From assembly GCA_016647705.1 (NCBI GenBank), contig CM028340.1:16011001-16075000 (forward strand): a stretch of 64,000 bases of DNA, given 5' to 3'. Positions within the stretch are counted from its first letter, which is position 1, and each line of letters begins with the position of its first letter. The position numbers and the translations under genes are program-made. Under the pieces are notes generated by a model that saw only the letters and a list, made by a program, of their open reading frames with translations, was not told where the DNA came from and ran no database searches. Shown piece after piece: positions 24,106-36,073 of the stretch. The DNA comes from Eucommia ulmoides (Eukaryota > Streptophyta > Magnoliopsida > Garryales > Eucommiaceae).

Positions 24106-25002
24106 TTATCATATATTCTCCTTTTTTGGAGGAATTTTGTTTTCCCAAAAAAAAATTACAAAGGGGAGAGAAGTTTTTTTTATGTTTTCTTTGGGATAAT
24201 GTTTTTGAAAAAAAAAAAACATTAGATTTTTTTTTGGGAATAAATCATGTCCTAAATTTCCTTTTTCTTTCTCTTCATTTGAAGAAGGAAAAAGGTAAAA
24301 GGATAAAATACATTTTGCTTTTTTTAAAAAAATAAAATAAAATAATATGAGTTCTTCCTTAAAATATTTTTATAGAAAAACAAATTTTGGAAGGGTTTTC
24401 TTTTGAAAGAAAAAAAAGAAAAAAGAAATAACAATTTTTTTTATGATTTGTTTTATAAAATCTTTAGTACATTTTCTGGATTATTGTTATTACACTTTTT
24501 TTTTTTTTTTTTTTTTGAGAAATGACTAGGCAAAAAGCAAGGATAATTAAAAAAAAAAAAAAAAAACTGTTTTTTTTAGTATATTTTTTGGATTATAATT
24601 ATTCCTCTTTTTTTTTTTTGTTTTTTTTGGAGAAATGACTAAGCAAAAACAAGATTTTGTTTTGAAAAACAAAACTATGTAAGGATGCTGAAAGTTTTTC
24701 TTTACCAATTTAATCCCAACTTAAAATCCGAGTTAGGGAAGAGTCTTCCTAAACCTGTCGTTTTAAACAAGTAGAGAAATCTGAAATGATGGTATGAAAA
24801 ATTCTCCTTTTCTCAGTTTTTAGTCCAACTTTTTTTTTTTTTTTACGAGGCGATTTAGAGTAGATTGGGATTATTGAACTTTTGTTTTTTCCCTTTCTCA
24901 TATAAGCAAAAATGAAAATGGTGCAAGGAAAGAATACATGCAATGGCAAAAGAAAAAATAGTATATTTTTTAAGAATGGATAATCTAATTATAACCTTAT
25001 AT
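24106..25002. other. Low-complexity A/T homopolymer DNA
   Basis: Dominated by T and A runs of 8-18 bases. A diverged direct repeat of about 110 bp (ttttagtayattttytggattat..ttgagaaatgactargcaaaa) occurs at about 24465-24540 and 24570-24650. No coding potential. Confidence 0.55.
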
Positions 25003-25530
25003 GTCCTTACGTCCTTACAATATTTTGTCGAGTCTTGAAGGAGCGACCACGTCTATTTTGCCATAAGAACGCTAAAATAAAAAAATAAAAAAAAAACCAA
25101 AATACTATGTGTGCTTACGGTGTTTCGCCGAGCCCTAAAGTAGCGACCACGTCTACTTTGCCGTAAAAATGCTAAAATAAGAAAGCAAAATAAAACCTAT
25201 GTGTCCTTACAATATTTCATCGCGTTCTGAAGGACCGACTAAGTCTACTTTGCTGCAAGAACGCTAAAATAAAGAAAAATCCAAAATAAAATCACTGCGT
25301 ACTTACGGTGTTTTGTCGGACCCTTAAGGAGCGACCATGTCTACTTTGGCACAAGAACACTAAAATAAAGAACAATATAAAATAAAGGAAATAATTAAGT
25401 GCAATAAGCTAAAACTAGAAAGATAATGCAGTTCTTCATTTTTTTAATTATTTTTGTGTCCTTACAATGTTTTGTCGGGTCCCTAAGCAAACAATCACGT
25501 TTATTTTGCCGCAAGAACATTATTTAATTT
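25003..25530. repeat. Five-copy tandem array, unit about 95 bp
   Basis: Five diverged units at about 25003, 25110, 25202, 25298 and 25456. Each has the pattern tccttacrrtrttttgtcg, then agcgaccacgtctactttg, then gcaagaacgctaaaataaa. Spacing is about 95-105 bp, with one larger gap before the last copy. Conserved CpG-containing words in an otherwise AT-rich background make the array stand out. Function unknown. Confidence 0.82.
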
Positions 25531-26225
25531 TCTTGATTTAGAGTCCTTTAGTGCATCGAAGTTTAGAAACAAAGTACAGAATATGAAAAAATTGTAAGTA
25601 CAAGACTTTACCTTGGTTTGAGTTCGATCGTTTTCTTTCTTCTTATAATTTTTTTTCTTTTCTTTTTTTTTTTTTGGACCTGGATTATATTTTTTGGATT
25701 TTTATCTTTCTTTCTTAGGGGCTTAAGAGGTGAAGATTTGGGAGAATTTCAGCAATTTCTCCAAGAGGGTTGAGGGTGTGTGGAAATGGAGAAGGGAGGG
25801 CTGCCTATAGGAAATGGAGAAGGGAGGGCTACCTTTTATAGGCACCCCCCCCTTCTCCCTGTATTAGCAAATCCATGGATGTGCATGCATCCATGGATGT
25901 CGAGACACATCTTGGATTATCAGCTAGTCCTAGTTATTAACATCCCCTCGTATTTTCCTCTAATGCACATTTTAGCCCCTAAACTTGGTATCTCGAGAAA
26001 TCGTTCCAAAGTTCACTCTATTAAGTTAATTCTAACTTGGAAAATATCTAAAAATACTCCCAAAAATATTTCATCTACTCTAATAAGGAATCCAATACTT
26101 GTCATTTTTTAAAATGGGTGGGGAAGAAACAAATTTAATCATAAATAAACTCTTTTTATTATTTTCTTCTTCTTGAGTTGATGATAAATAAACAAAACTA
26201 AAACGTCCTTTGATTGCATTCGCGA

Positions 26226-26262
<37 letters not shown>

Positions 26263-26990
26263 AAAGGAAAGAGGAATCTTGCCAGTTTAATAAATTTTCT
26301 AGAAATATCAAAACTTTGGAGTCAAAATAAATTTTTTTCAAACTCTTTACTTTCACTTGATTTCTCAAAATTGACCTTTGGAAATTGCCAAGTAAAACAT
26401 GATACACTTTTGAAAATAATTTCCAATTTGATCAATTAAGCCCTCCAAAAAAACTTTTGTAAACTTTCCATTTTGACCCTAATTAAAGTTTTCCCTTTTG
26501 ACTTTTCAAACCTCAATTAGAGCTCCAATTTGAGTCTTTCTAGAATTAATCATTTATTAAAGATTTAATTGATTTTTTTTAAAATCAATACTGGTTCCTT
26601 CAAATATTGATTTAGAGTTTCTTAAAATTTCAACAAAGCCCCCTAAATATTCTAATTTGACATATTGTTTCATTGGGCGCACTAGGGGGTCCTATCGGTA
26701 TTATGAGACTTTCATTAAACTTAGTTTTGAATTAATTGAACTTTTTAAATATTAATTTTGAACTTTGGGTCCGGATATCAATTGTTTGAATTTTCAATTT
26801 AGTCTCAACACTTTCAAAATGTAGAATTATGGTTCTAAATCGTTAATTGGAAAACTTTTGACTTAATTAGACTTTTTGAAATATTAATTTAAACCTTGGG
26901 GATTTAATTTATTATTTTGAATTTCTAGTTTAGCCACCTAAGCTTTCAATTGCACTTTAAAGCTTTCAATTAATTCTTAAATTTTCATAC
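25531..26990. other. Intergenic DNA; a 110-codon open frame without recognisable product
   Basis: An open frame at 25780-26112 begins over a duplicated ggaaatggagaagggaggg word and has no family character. Between 26400 and 26990 the text is rich in phrases such as ttgactttt and tttagtctcaac, the sort of decayed LTR/leader DNA common in plant intergenes. An A-run lies at 26231-26260. No boundaries can be set. Confidence 0.45.
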
Positions 26991-26994
26991 TGAG

Positions 26995-27687
26995 GCCTTG
27001 TTTGATAACGACTTAATTTTTAAGTGCTGAAAATTAAGTACTGAAATTTTAAGTGTTGAAAAATTAAGAAGATTCTTTGATAAAATTGTGCTGAAAATTT
27101 AAGTGCCGAATTTTTTTTATTTATTCAATAAGTGCAAAATTTGTATGCTGAAAATTATTTAATTTACATTACTTTTGAATCAAGATAATGTGAAAAAAAA
27201 AAAAAAAAATTGAGAACAAAACAATAAAATCAGGGTGCCATTTTAAAAAAAAAAAAAAATTATATTCAAATTAAAAGTAGAAATTAACCCAAAAATATTT
27301 AAATATTATGTATTTTTTTTTATGTAATTTGATTGCTTAAATTAAATTATAACAATAATTTAAATATAAAATAAAATTAAAACCATAAAATAATCCAAAA
27401 TTAATTCAATTCTCATTAATCCTAATTCTAATTAAACCCTAATAGGGAATCAAGGGTAAAATAGTCAAAACATAATTTTTTTTAAGTGGAAAATAATGGA
27501 GTGCATTGAGCAAAATGAAATAAGTGAAGGGATTTTGACTTAATTTTTTACTCACATTTTGACTTAATTTTTAAGTTAACTTAATTAATTAAGTAATACT
27601 AATTATATTTATCAAACAAACTTAATTAATTAAGTACTAAATATAATTAGTTTTAAGCACTTAATTTTTTTATCAAACATGCCCTAA
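26995..27687. mobile_element. MITE-like element with GGCCTTGTTTGATAA inverted ends
   Basis: The left end GGCCTTGTTTGATAA is matched on the opposite strand at the right end by GGGCATGTTTGATAA, 13 of 15 positions. The subterminal DNA on both sides is rich in the alternating words taattaagt, aagtgctgaaaatt and acttaattaatt, as in hAT-type MITEs. About 690 bp and non-coding. A clean target duplication was not seen. Confidence 0.6.
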
Positions 27688-28113
27688 GTATTTTCTTTAA
27701 ATTCATATGTTTTCAAAATTCATGGAAAAAAGCTTGAAAAATTATATTTTTTTTTTCTTTTTTTCACTTATAATTATTATTTTATTTTTCTTTTTTCACA
27801 GAATGCCTTGTGTTGATGGAATAAAATGCGGTGTCTAAAGTAAGTATGAGGACATGAATTTTATAGCAATACATATATTTAGTTTTTTTTTTTTTTTGCC
27901 TTGCCTATTAGTCACGAAAAAAAAAAAAAAAAGATTTTTTTTTTTTTAACAAATTTACAAAAAAAAAAAAAAAGTGAAATCTCTTTCTTTTGATTTCTGA
28001 AAATAGAAATTTGAAAGAACACTCATATGATGAAAAAATGGAAATTAGACTTAATACTCAAATTAGATATTAAAATAAACAGACAGAAAGAGAGCAAGAG
28101 AGGAAGAAGGGTT
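27688..28113. other. AT-rich spacer, nothing recognised
   Basis: T- and A-runs, no frames, no repeats with other parts of the window. It forms the left flank of the large retrotransposon that starts at 28119. Confidence 0.45.
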
Positions 28114-28118
28114 GATTG

Positions 28119-28870
28119 TGTATGAAAAATGATTAAAAATATTTATATAAATTATATTATTATTTTTTAATGAAATTATTATCAATAATATATTTATAAT
28201 GGTTATAATTATGTATTCTAATTACATGTGTATTACTCATTATTATTGTGATTAAATTATAAAATTTATTAAAATGACTTTATGAACTCCATTAAATATA
28301 CATATTACAATAATATTTATGTCTAATAATTAGTTATTTTATTAATTATAATATTATGAGTATTTAATATTATAATAAGAATTACATAATTTATACACTA
28401 TAACTATATATATGTGTGAAGATGAAAAAATATATAGAATATAAATAAAAAAGACTAGAAAAATATAGAGAGAGAAAAGAGTGTGATACTATATGATGAT
28501 AGTATATATGTTTTTATTGAGAAGTGATATTTTGTGATATTTCACGTATATTATATATTTGGTGATATACAGGTAATAGAGTTCGCGATTGGTTCAATAT
28601 ATGGATGTCCTGCTTGTGCCTTGACTCATTGGATCGTTGTATATTGGGAATAACTCGTCATTTAACCCTATGCACAGAGGGGACGTATCTCTTTTTAGGA
28701 CAATGTTTACTCGCCTCGATCCGCCAAATATGTAATTTTTCTCTATTCTATTATTTATTTAATTTATTTAATTGTTGATATTCTGAGTTATTTAAAGAGG
28801 TTGAAATTACATGAGAAATATATTTGATTTTTAATTTGAATTTATATAATTATGTGAAAATTTCCCAACA
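28119..28870 (+). repeat. 5' LTR of the LARD-like element
   Basis: A 752-bp block starting TGTATGAAAA and ending TTTCCCAACA. It aligns end to end with 41568-42391. Shared landmarks include tatatatgtgtgaagatgaaa (near 28410), gtgatatttcacgtatat (28535), a cagaggggacgtatctct box (28675) and aattgttgatattctgagtt (28770). Confidence 0.85.
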
Positions 28871-29208
28871 ATCTAAGAAGAGATATAATTTTTGTAAAAG
28901 TTCAATTTTACTTGAATTTGTTTCTAATATAATTTTAAGGTATTTGATGATCAATACATTTTTATTTTAATCTTAAAATTATGAAAAACACTAGAGAAAT
29001 TAAATTTGTGTTTTATATGATAATATTCTATCTTATATGTTGCATTTAATCTTATTTTATATTTCCTACTGAAATAATATTAAGAATTATTATTTTTGAG
29101 AAATTTGTTTGTTTTGTGAATTTGCATAATTTGATTTATATTATATTGCGATATTTTATATGCAAATTTATTTTAGGATTTTTTAAGCTAACATCTAATT
29201 TTGCCAAA
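28871..29208 (+). other. Internal region of the LARD-like element, part 1
   Basis: AT-rich and non-coding. The sequence directly after the LTR (ATCTAAGAAGAG) does not match the iMet or Asp primer binding sites seen elsewhere in this window. Either the PBS has decayed or another tRNA was used. Confidence 0.55.
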
Positions 29209-29601
29209 TATATTAAAATGGGCCCCAAGAAACAAAGTTCATACCAACTAAAACCCATTGATTTATTTAAATTTTAAGAAAACACCATGAAGTAAGTTTC
29301 ACAAAAGTTGCTTTGCAACAACTTTTACTAAATAGATATTCTCTCACTACATCAATAGTAACAATAAAAGGGGGATGCAAATATTACTACAAAACAATAA
29401 TGTTAATAACAACATAATGAATGGGGGGATGCAAATATTACTGTACAACAATAATGTTAATAGTAACATAATGAATAGGGATGTAAATGTTATCGTACAT
29501 TAAACAATTACCATATGTTAATTGGATTTTTCTCTAAACTAAAATGACTGCATGGGTATAAAAATGAATTAGTATTGGGCTTTGGGGCCCATTATAAAAT
29601 A
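29209..29601. mobile_element. MITE with 20-bp inverted ends, TATATTAAAATGGGCCCCAA
   Basis: The left terminus at 29209-29228 and the reverse complement of 29582-29601 agree at 18 of 20 positions and share the perfect core ATGGGCCCCAA. The 393-bp body is non-coding and contains three subrepeats of the gaatggggggatgcaaat type. Its right 270 bp recurs at 16910-17182. The same ATGGGCCCCAA core marks both ends of the nearby MULE, so it may be a non-autonomous relative. It lies inside the retrotransposon 28119-42391. Confidence 0.68.
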
Positions 29602-30129
29602 CCCTATCTGATTGATAGTGGCATTAATATTATTTTTTGTCTTGAATTGGGATATTTTGAAAATGTGGGGGTTATATATGTGGATATATATTTGAAGGGA
29701 AAAAATAATTTATTTTTTTATTTTAATCTCACAAATTAATATATAGTTTGTTTATATAATGAAAATCAAATATTTTTATTTTTGAAATATGATATAATTT
29801 ATTATACAAATAAAATCTTAGATATTCTTAATTATTGTTTTAGTATTTTACAATCATCAAATTAAAATAAATTTTAAGAATTAGTAAGATTTATAAATTA
29901 AAGGTGTTTATATATATATTGAATTACAAGAATTAATTTTTTTGAAAATAAAATATTTTGACCCTTTTAATAAAGGAAAACTAAATATTTTTCATTTTAT
30001 GAAGACATATAAAATTATTTATTTTTAGAGTTGAATATGTTCTTGATTAAAAAAAAAAGGGGGATTTTAATATGGGCCCCAAGGCCCACTAATATATTAT
30101 ACATATCCCCATCCATATCTTTTATTTAA

Positions 30130-31640
30130 CACAAAACCCATGTTTATTTCGTGCAATGAACTCGTGGGAAGAAGCGCGTGAAAGGTGAAGCTATATGGTA
30201 AGTGTTTTTTCTCAAAATTTCATATTCGAACCTTCCATCCTCTGATTCATGCTCAGAATCTTGGTATAGAAAGTTGATATTCACCTTCTTCCCCCAAAAA
30301 ATCGAGAACCCCAATTTCCTCCCCACCCGTTCGCCGCTTGTCTGTAGTAATCACGGTGCACTGTCTGTGTCACACACCAAATTCATCCATCGTCACCTAC
30401 CGTAGCCGTTGCTGTCGTCGTAAACGTCGCCGACACGTTGGTAGTGCATCGTCGCCGCAACAGTAGCTCGATCTCGCCTCACCGGCTCCGTTCAAGCGTC
30501 GTCGCCTTACAAATACAGCCGTCGTCACCGTCAATTTGAAGCCGTCGATTTCCATTTCTGTAAGTTTCATCTCGATTAAAGTTGTTTGATTGTCTAGGGT
30601 TTGGGTGATGCGAACACTAAGTAGTCCAAATCTGGTTTTGTTTTGAGATGTTGAATGCACAGTAACAATTATATATTGTTTGTTGTGTTCTTGAATTTGG
30701 GTTGTTAGGAATGTTAATGCATAGCAAAAATCCATCTCCCTTCTGCATGGTTCATATTTTGGCCATCTCAATACCAAAATTCTGATTCTTGCTTGCTTAT
30801 TGATTGGAGTTTAATTCAAAATTAGGGTTAGGAATGTGGAGAAACCAGAATCAGAATTTTGGTGTTGAGATGGTGAATGCACATTAATAATCATATATTG
30901 GTTGTTGTATTATTGACTTTGGGTTGTCATGTACAGTAAAAATTATATGTTGTTGTTGTGTTCTTGAATTTTGAGTTCTTATGAATGTTAATGTAAAGCA
31001 AAAAATCTATCTCCTCTTGCATTGTTGATATTTTGGGTGTTGGTGCTTGAGTTCTTGAAATATTTACTGTTCGGATTGTTAAATTGTTGATGTGTAGCAA
31101 AATTACGTATGCGCAGTTGTGTTCTTGAATTTCGCATTTGGTTTAATCACAAATAGATGGCCATTGTTCCTGTTATCAATTTCTGTTTCCAATGGCAAAT
31201 TGTTTGAATAGTTAATGTGTAGCCACCAATCTTGAGGTAGTTTACTGTGTAGCAAAAATCACGAATTAAAAGACTTGTTTTGGATTGACAATTTGTTACG
31301 TTTCACTGTTCATGTGGGATTTGTATTGAATTGTTACTGTGGTGTATTATTTTATATTTAATTGGTGTATATCAAAAAAATATGTTCGATTTATATAGAT
31401 TATTAATGTGTAGCAAAAAACATGAAGTGAAGACTTGTTTTAGATACACAATTTGAGACTTTTTCGCGGTTGATTTGTGGTGTTGATCAAGCGTTACTGT
31501 GGTGTAAAAATTAATGTGCATTTAATGTGTAGCAAAAATTGATATTTGGTTAATAGAGATTGAAATTGTGAAGCAAAATTCAACAATTAAAAACTTGTTT
31601 TTGAATTATACCGTTCGTCCTCTACATTGTTAATGTTTAG
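30130..31640 (+). other. MULE 5' region: GC-rich leader and motif-rich spacer
   Basis: 30290-30560 is unusually GC-rich (cgtcgcc, gccgtcgtc words), like a plant 5' untranslated exon, and a possible splice donor follows (tttctGTAAGTTTC near 30556). The open frames there on either strand lack family character. 30640-31560 is a spacer or intron with at least eight copies of a tgtgtagcaaaaatta/tgcacagtaacaatta-type word (for example 30715, 30930, 31091, 31243, 31413, 31528). I infer promoter, leader and first intron for the downstream gene. Confidence 0.5.
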
Positions 31641-31651
31641 ATGTTGAATTT

Positions 31652-34600
31652 TTGTCCGACAACGGGATTGTTTCTCAGGTAATAGCGGGTACATCCGACA
31701 GTGATCTAATATCCCATAATCAATCTAGGGGTAAACAGTATCAATGTAATTTGCGTAGCTTCTGTGATTTAATGGGAAAAAATCGAAGGAAGTTTCGTCC
31801 TGCCCATATTGATGTGATGTCGTCCACTCCGCTTTGGCCTTTCTTTAAGGCATTCGTTGACGGTAATGTCGTGGTCCAACAATGCACTAAAAGTGACCAG
31901 GACATCTTTGCGCTGTTGAAGTATTACAATCGGTAAAAATTGTTACTTATCATATCGATAAATTATGTTGCAATGATATTTAATGTCTAACTATAATTTT
32001 CTGAACATTTTTTTATTGTCTTGCGTATTGGGCAGAGGTAGGAAAGCTTTTGTGTTTGGCGGTAAGAGGATTTCTTTGAGTTCGAGAGATATATCGTTAT
32101 TCTTTGGAATAAAAAATAGAACCAAAGTAGTTGAACACACGTATGCGAAGAAGATTATGAGTCCATTTGTTCAACGACGTTTTGCTGGAGTGGGCCAAGT
32201 CTTAACGAGAGTGATATTACAGACGATCAACATGATTATTAAGCGGAACGATCACGATGACGTTGAGGATGTCGTAAGGTTGATGTGTTTGTACGCGTTT
32301 GTGAGTTACTTTTTTGCAACTACTGGTACAAATATCGGATGGTCGTTTGTGCAAATGGTAGAGGACTTGTATGCAATGTCTGAATATACATGGGCTGATG
32401 CTATTGCGAATGAGGTAAATGATTCTATCCTTAATAACATTGACAAACCATACGCAATTCGTGGATGCATCATCACTATATTGGTAAGTTGTTTATAGGT
32501 GAAATGACAAATGTTGTATATATTCTTGTTTGTTGACGTAATAATTTTTTCTAATTTCTATATGTTATTACTCGTAGTATATGTTTTGCGAGCGTTCAAC
32601 CTTGTTAGATCCAGACTACAATCACCAAGCTATGTTAGTAGGCGGTGATGTCAGTTGGATCGGCATTTCTCGATTTACCCGTTGGAATTTGTCTTCTTTA
32701 AAGAACGTGTTGCATGGGATGAATTTTACTGCATAGCAAAAGTTACGTGTGTTGTGTCATTTATAAGAATGTTACTGCATATTGACTATTAATATTATTC
32801 CACCATGAGCTTGATCATGTTTTGTGGGGGTGTTTATATGACTGAATAACAACGGTTTTGTTAACCCCCTCTTTTCAAAATTAAACTTCCATTACCAAAT
32901 CTTTAAAAAAAAAAGAGCAAAATAAGATTAAAGCTTGAAAAAACAAGAGCAAAAAATGGTTGCTTATTATTTGTATAATTTATAAGTAAGAATTGGTACT
33001 GCATAGGGACATTTAATGTGCATCGATAATTACATGGTTTCTTTTAAAATAACATAGTTTTTTTAAAAGTGCATCAATGATTACGTGTTCTATAAGATTG
33101 TTAATTTAAGTTGCGTGTTCTATTGTTTCAGATAATCTCTAACGATCTGGTGCCATCAGCTATGGAAGAGTTGTATGTATTCGGGGCCCAACCAACGGCA
33201 ACATCAGCTAGCTTCCCTCTCCTCGAGCAACAACCCCCCGACGAGCTCACTGAAATCAAGAAGCAATTAGAGTGTTCGTTGAATCAAAATAGTGAGTTGG
33301 TTGCAGAGAATGTCCATCTTCAATCTGAGCTGAAAACTCGTGACGAGTTGATAACATCGTTGATGAAACAATTAGATGATTTGGCGGAACAGACGACCAT
33401 CATTGATGCGGAACAATTTCGCGAAAAACAAATCCGTTGCCGAAATAGCTACATCTCCAAGTATTAAAACTCTTGAACATGCCAAACTGCAAACTTCTAT
33501 GGTAAGGGAGATTAAACGGCAAAAAAGAAAACCCGCACAAAAGTCAGATTTCGTGTATGAGAGGGTTAAAAAGCGAAGTAAGAAGGGGTGTGTTCAAGTA
33601 GTGATTGATGTGGATGAGATCCCGTTGATACATCGAATGACTAGAAGGAAACCCGAAAAACTTTCAAGCAAAAAAAGATGTGCAGTGGGCAAATTACTAG
33701 ACGAAAGTGATTGGGATAAAATAAAATCTATACATGAAACACATAACGATGCGTATGTATTCATTATATTTACTTGGAATCAATTTGTACTTTTTCTTAA
33801 ATTCCCTATTCACTTTTTTTATTTAATTTTTCGTCCTGCAGTGACCTAGCATGGATTGGATTAGATGGCTTCCTTGGCGTCCGTTTTGGCGATATTATCG
33901 ATCTCCTAAAAGGAGAACAATTATCTAGTAGGGTAAGAAAATATATTGGATGTCATGTATTTTAATGAACACATAAACTTGATTTTTTTTTGCCTCATTC
34001 TTTTGTAGGTGATAGATACGTTTGCCGAGATAATACACCATCACCAAATAGAAATTTTTAATGGCAGTTCAAATGTTGATGCTCCCCACAGAGTGTTTGT
34101 TATGCCTAGTCTTTCTTGTATAACTTCCTTTGCCACGGTGTTTGAACTTTTAATATTTTGGCGCATTTGTAATTCTAGTCTTTGACTGTATATTAAATTT
34201 TGTGCTAATTTTGATGATAGACTTACATCAAAGAGAATAAAGAGGCAATCATTCGGGGACAAATGGACAAACAATTCAATATAGGTGTTGTTGGGAAATA
34301 TGAGACAACAATGTTCCCAATAAACACTCCTGGGAGGAAATCTACACCACCGCATTGGACATTACTTGCTTTCGAGATGGAGCATGGGACATTAAATCAC
34401 TACAACTCGTTGTATAGTCTGAATTCACATGATCCGCATTTAGAGAGCGCCAAACTTAGAGTAAGATTTTAAATATGTTACGAATTAATTGATTATGAGT
34501 TTACAATAATAATCCTACATGACAATTGCACTCGCTTACATTAATTTACTGTTATTATTTGTTTCATTTTAACTGGTGATTTCATTGTTTGCTAAATATA

Positions 34601-34985
34601 GGTGGACTATATCAACAACTATTTCACTCGGTATGCGACTTCGTCAAGCGCTTCTACACAAGACCGATCGATCACTTTGGAACCTGTTTATGACACGCCT
34701 CAGCAAAGGGTTGATCGGTAAGTTTGGATTTTGATTTGTATTAGGTTTGTAAGAATATGCGATATCATACTAGAAATTTGTACTTTTTTTTTTGGCAGAC
34801 CTAACTGTGGAGTAATTGTTACGTATATAATGAGGCAGTTCGTCCTTGAGTAACGAGCAAACGTCAACCGTGAATGCAAAGCCAGAATAGCAATGGTGGA
34901 AAGAGCGGATCTTATCAAGGACATTATAAATGACAAACATGGCTGTTGGGCTTTTGATTCATTTTATGCACAAAACAGTTGAGCG
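31652..34985 (+). pseudogene. DUF1985-like / Ulp1-type (C48) cysteine protease gene of the MULE, decayed
   Basis: Exons can be followed by splice sites. 31652-31932 (LWPFFKAFV, IFALLKYYNR) joins 32036-32483 (RKAFVFGGKRISLSSRDISLFFGI, a DUF1985/mobile-domain-like core) and then 32578-32735, which ends in a stop. A second block starts near 33131 with a Leu-rich coiled coil (33240-33390), passes a frameshift near 33420, a Lys/Arg-rich linker and a donor at 33751. It continues at 33838-33931 (LAWIGLDGFLGVRFGDII), 34009-34110, 34220-34460, 34602-34718 and 34800-34985. The protease part keeps the catalytic His (PPHWTLL) and the Cys (PNCGVIV), but the triad Asp is Asn (HYNSL). A stop follows FVLE at 34850, after which the frame runs on. 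Known role of the family: SUMO-protease-like or, in VANDAL elements, anti-silencing factors. Activity here is unlikely. Confidence 0.72.
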
Positions 34986-36073
34986 GGGTGGATTCGTGAA
35001 CAAAATGTTTAATTCGTTTTTTATATTATTTTGATTAAACGATTTACTTGTTTCTAAACTTTTTGACATTTTATGATGGATGTGGTTCATGACTAATCTC
35101 AATGTGTGGGTGTATTTCTTGTTATGTAATCAAGTTCGTGCATGAAATGTCTGAGTCGAATAATGTCATCGGACACACTTATTTGTTCTATTAAATTATT
35201 GTATATTAATGTTCCCGTTGCAGTAAAAATTACTGTGAATTAATATTCACAGTAATTATTGTGAGCTGATATTATTTTGCATCTTCATATGTATATATAT
35301 ATCATTTAACCCTAGTTAAATGATGTAGAGACATTTTTTTTTTTTTAGGTTGGGTTGTCTGTTATTTTTAACAGGTCGATATGGATACACATCTATCTAT
35401 GGGGATCTTCCTGAGTTCGAGTTGAATAAATAATTACTGTTACTGTTCATTAATTATTCCGATACAGTGAATATTACTGTGCAATAATTGTCATTTATTA
35501 TGAATGAGCAGGTATTCTTTTGAGTTGATTTCCAATTTGTTGGTTAAATGGTTCTCTCCAGGTGTAGCTACTAAAATTGATGGTCTGTTTGGATTTTAGA
35601 TGTTGTTTAGGGGTCTTATTTGTTTTTTAATGATTCAGTTGATTGATTTGTGTATTTTTTTTCTTTTTTTTTCTTTTTTTTAAGATACTAAGGTTGAAGT
35701 CTATAGATGGGTTTGATTCATGTATTTTTTTTAAAGGAGTTAGTGGAGAAATATCCAAATTTCACCAGATATGGATACACATCTATCTATGGGGGTCTTC
35801 TGGAATTCGAGTTGAATAACAAATTACTGTGTATTAATTAGTTCACAACAATAAACATTACTGTGAAGTAATATTCATCTATTACTTCATGTTTGATTTA
35901 CTTAAAGAATATATCCAAAACATAAAATTAACATAACAAACTAGAAAAAATGAATCTTATTGATAAAACGATTCTAGTCATGAAAACATCCACAAAAAAT
36001 GTTGAATTTTTCAAAAATAAATCGAAACTGTTGCTCCAAAAAGTATAATGAAAGTCTAATAAATGATGTCATC
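34986..36073. other. Spacer between the two tail-to-tail MULE genes
   Basis: Non-coding. It holds a direct duplication of ggatacacatctatctatgg, at about 35381-35400 and 35769-35788, each followed by a cttcctgagttcgagttgaata-type phrase and then attactgtg. Several short inverted words such as aattactgtgaattaatattcacagtaatt (35226-35255) also occur. These belong to the dispersed motif family of this element. Confidence 0.6.

Noticed and set aside
25003..25530. CRISPR-like array or tRNA cluster
   Set aside because: Whole units drift together, there are no distinct spacers, and no cloverleaf can be drawn.
30060..30090. GGGCCC words as site II promoter elements of a host gene
   Set aside because: Possible in principle, but inverted copies at the other end and at the MITE ends make a terminal-repeat role more likely. 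Kept as a caveat.
30144..30777. Open frames on both strands at the left end of the MULE
   Set aside because: They come from GC-rich leader DNA; neither frame has family motifs or continues into the downstream exons.
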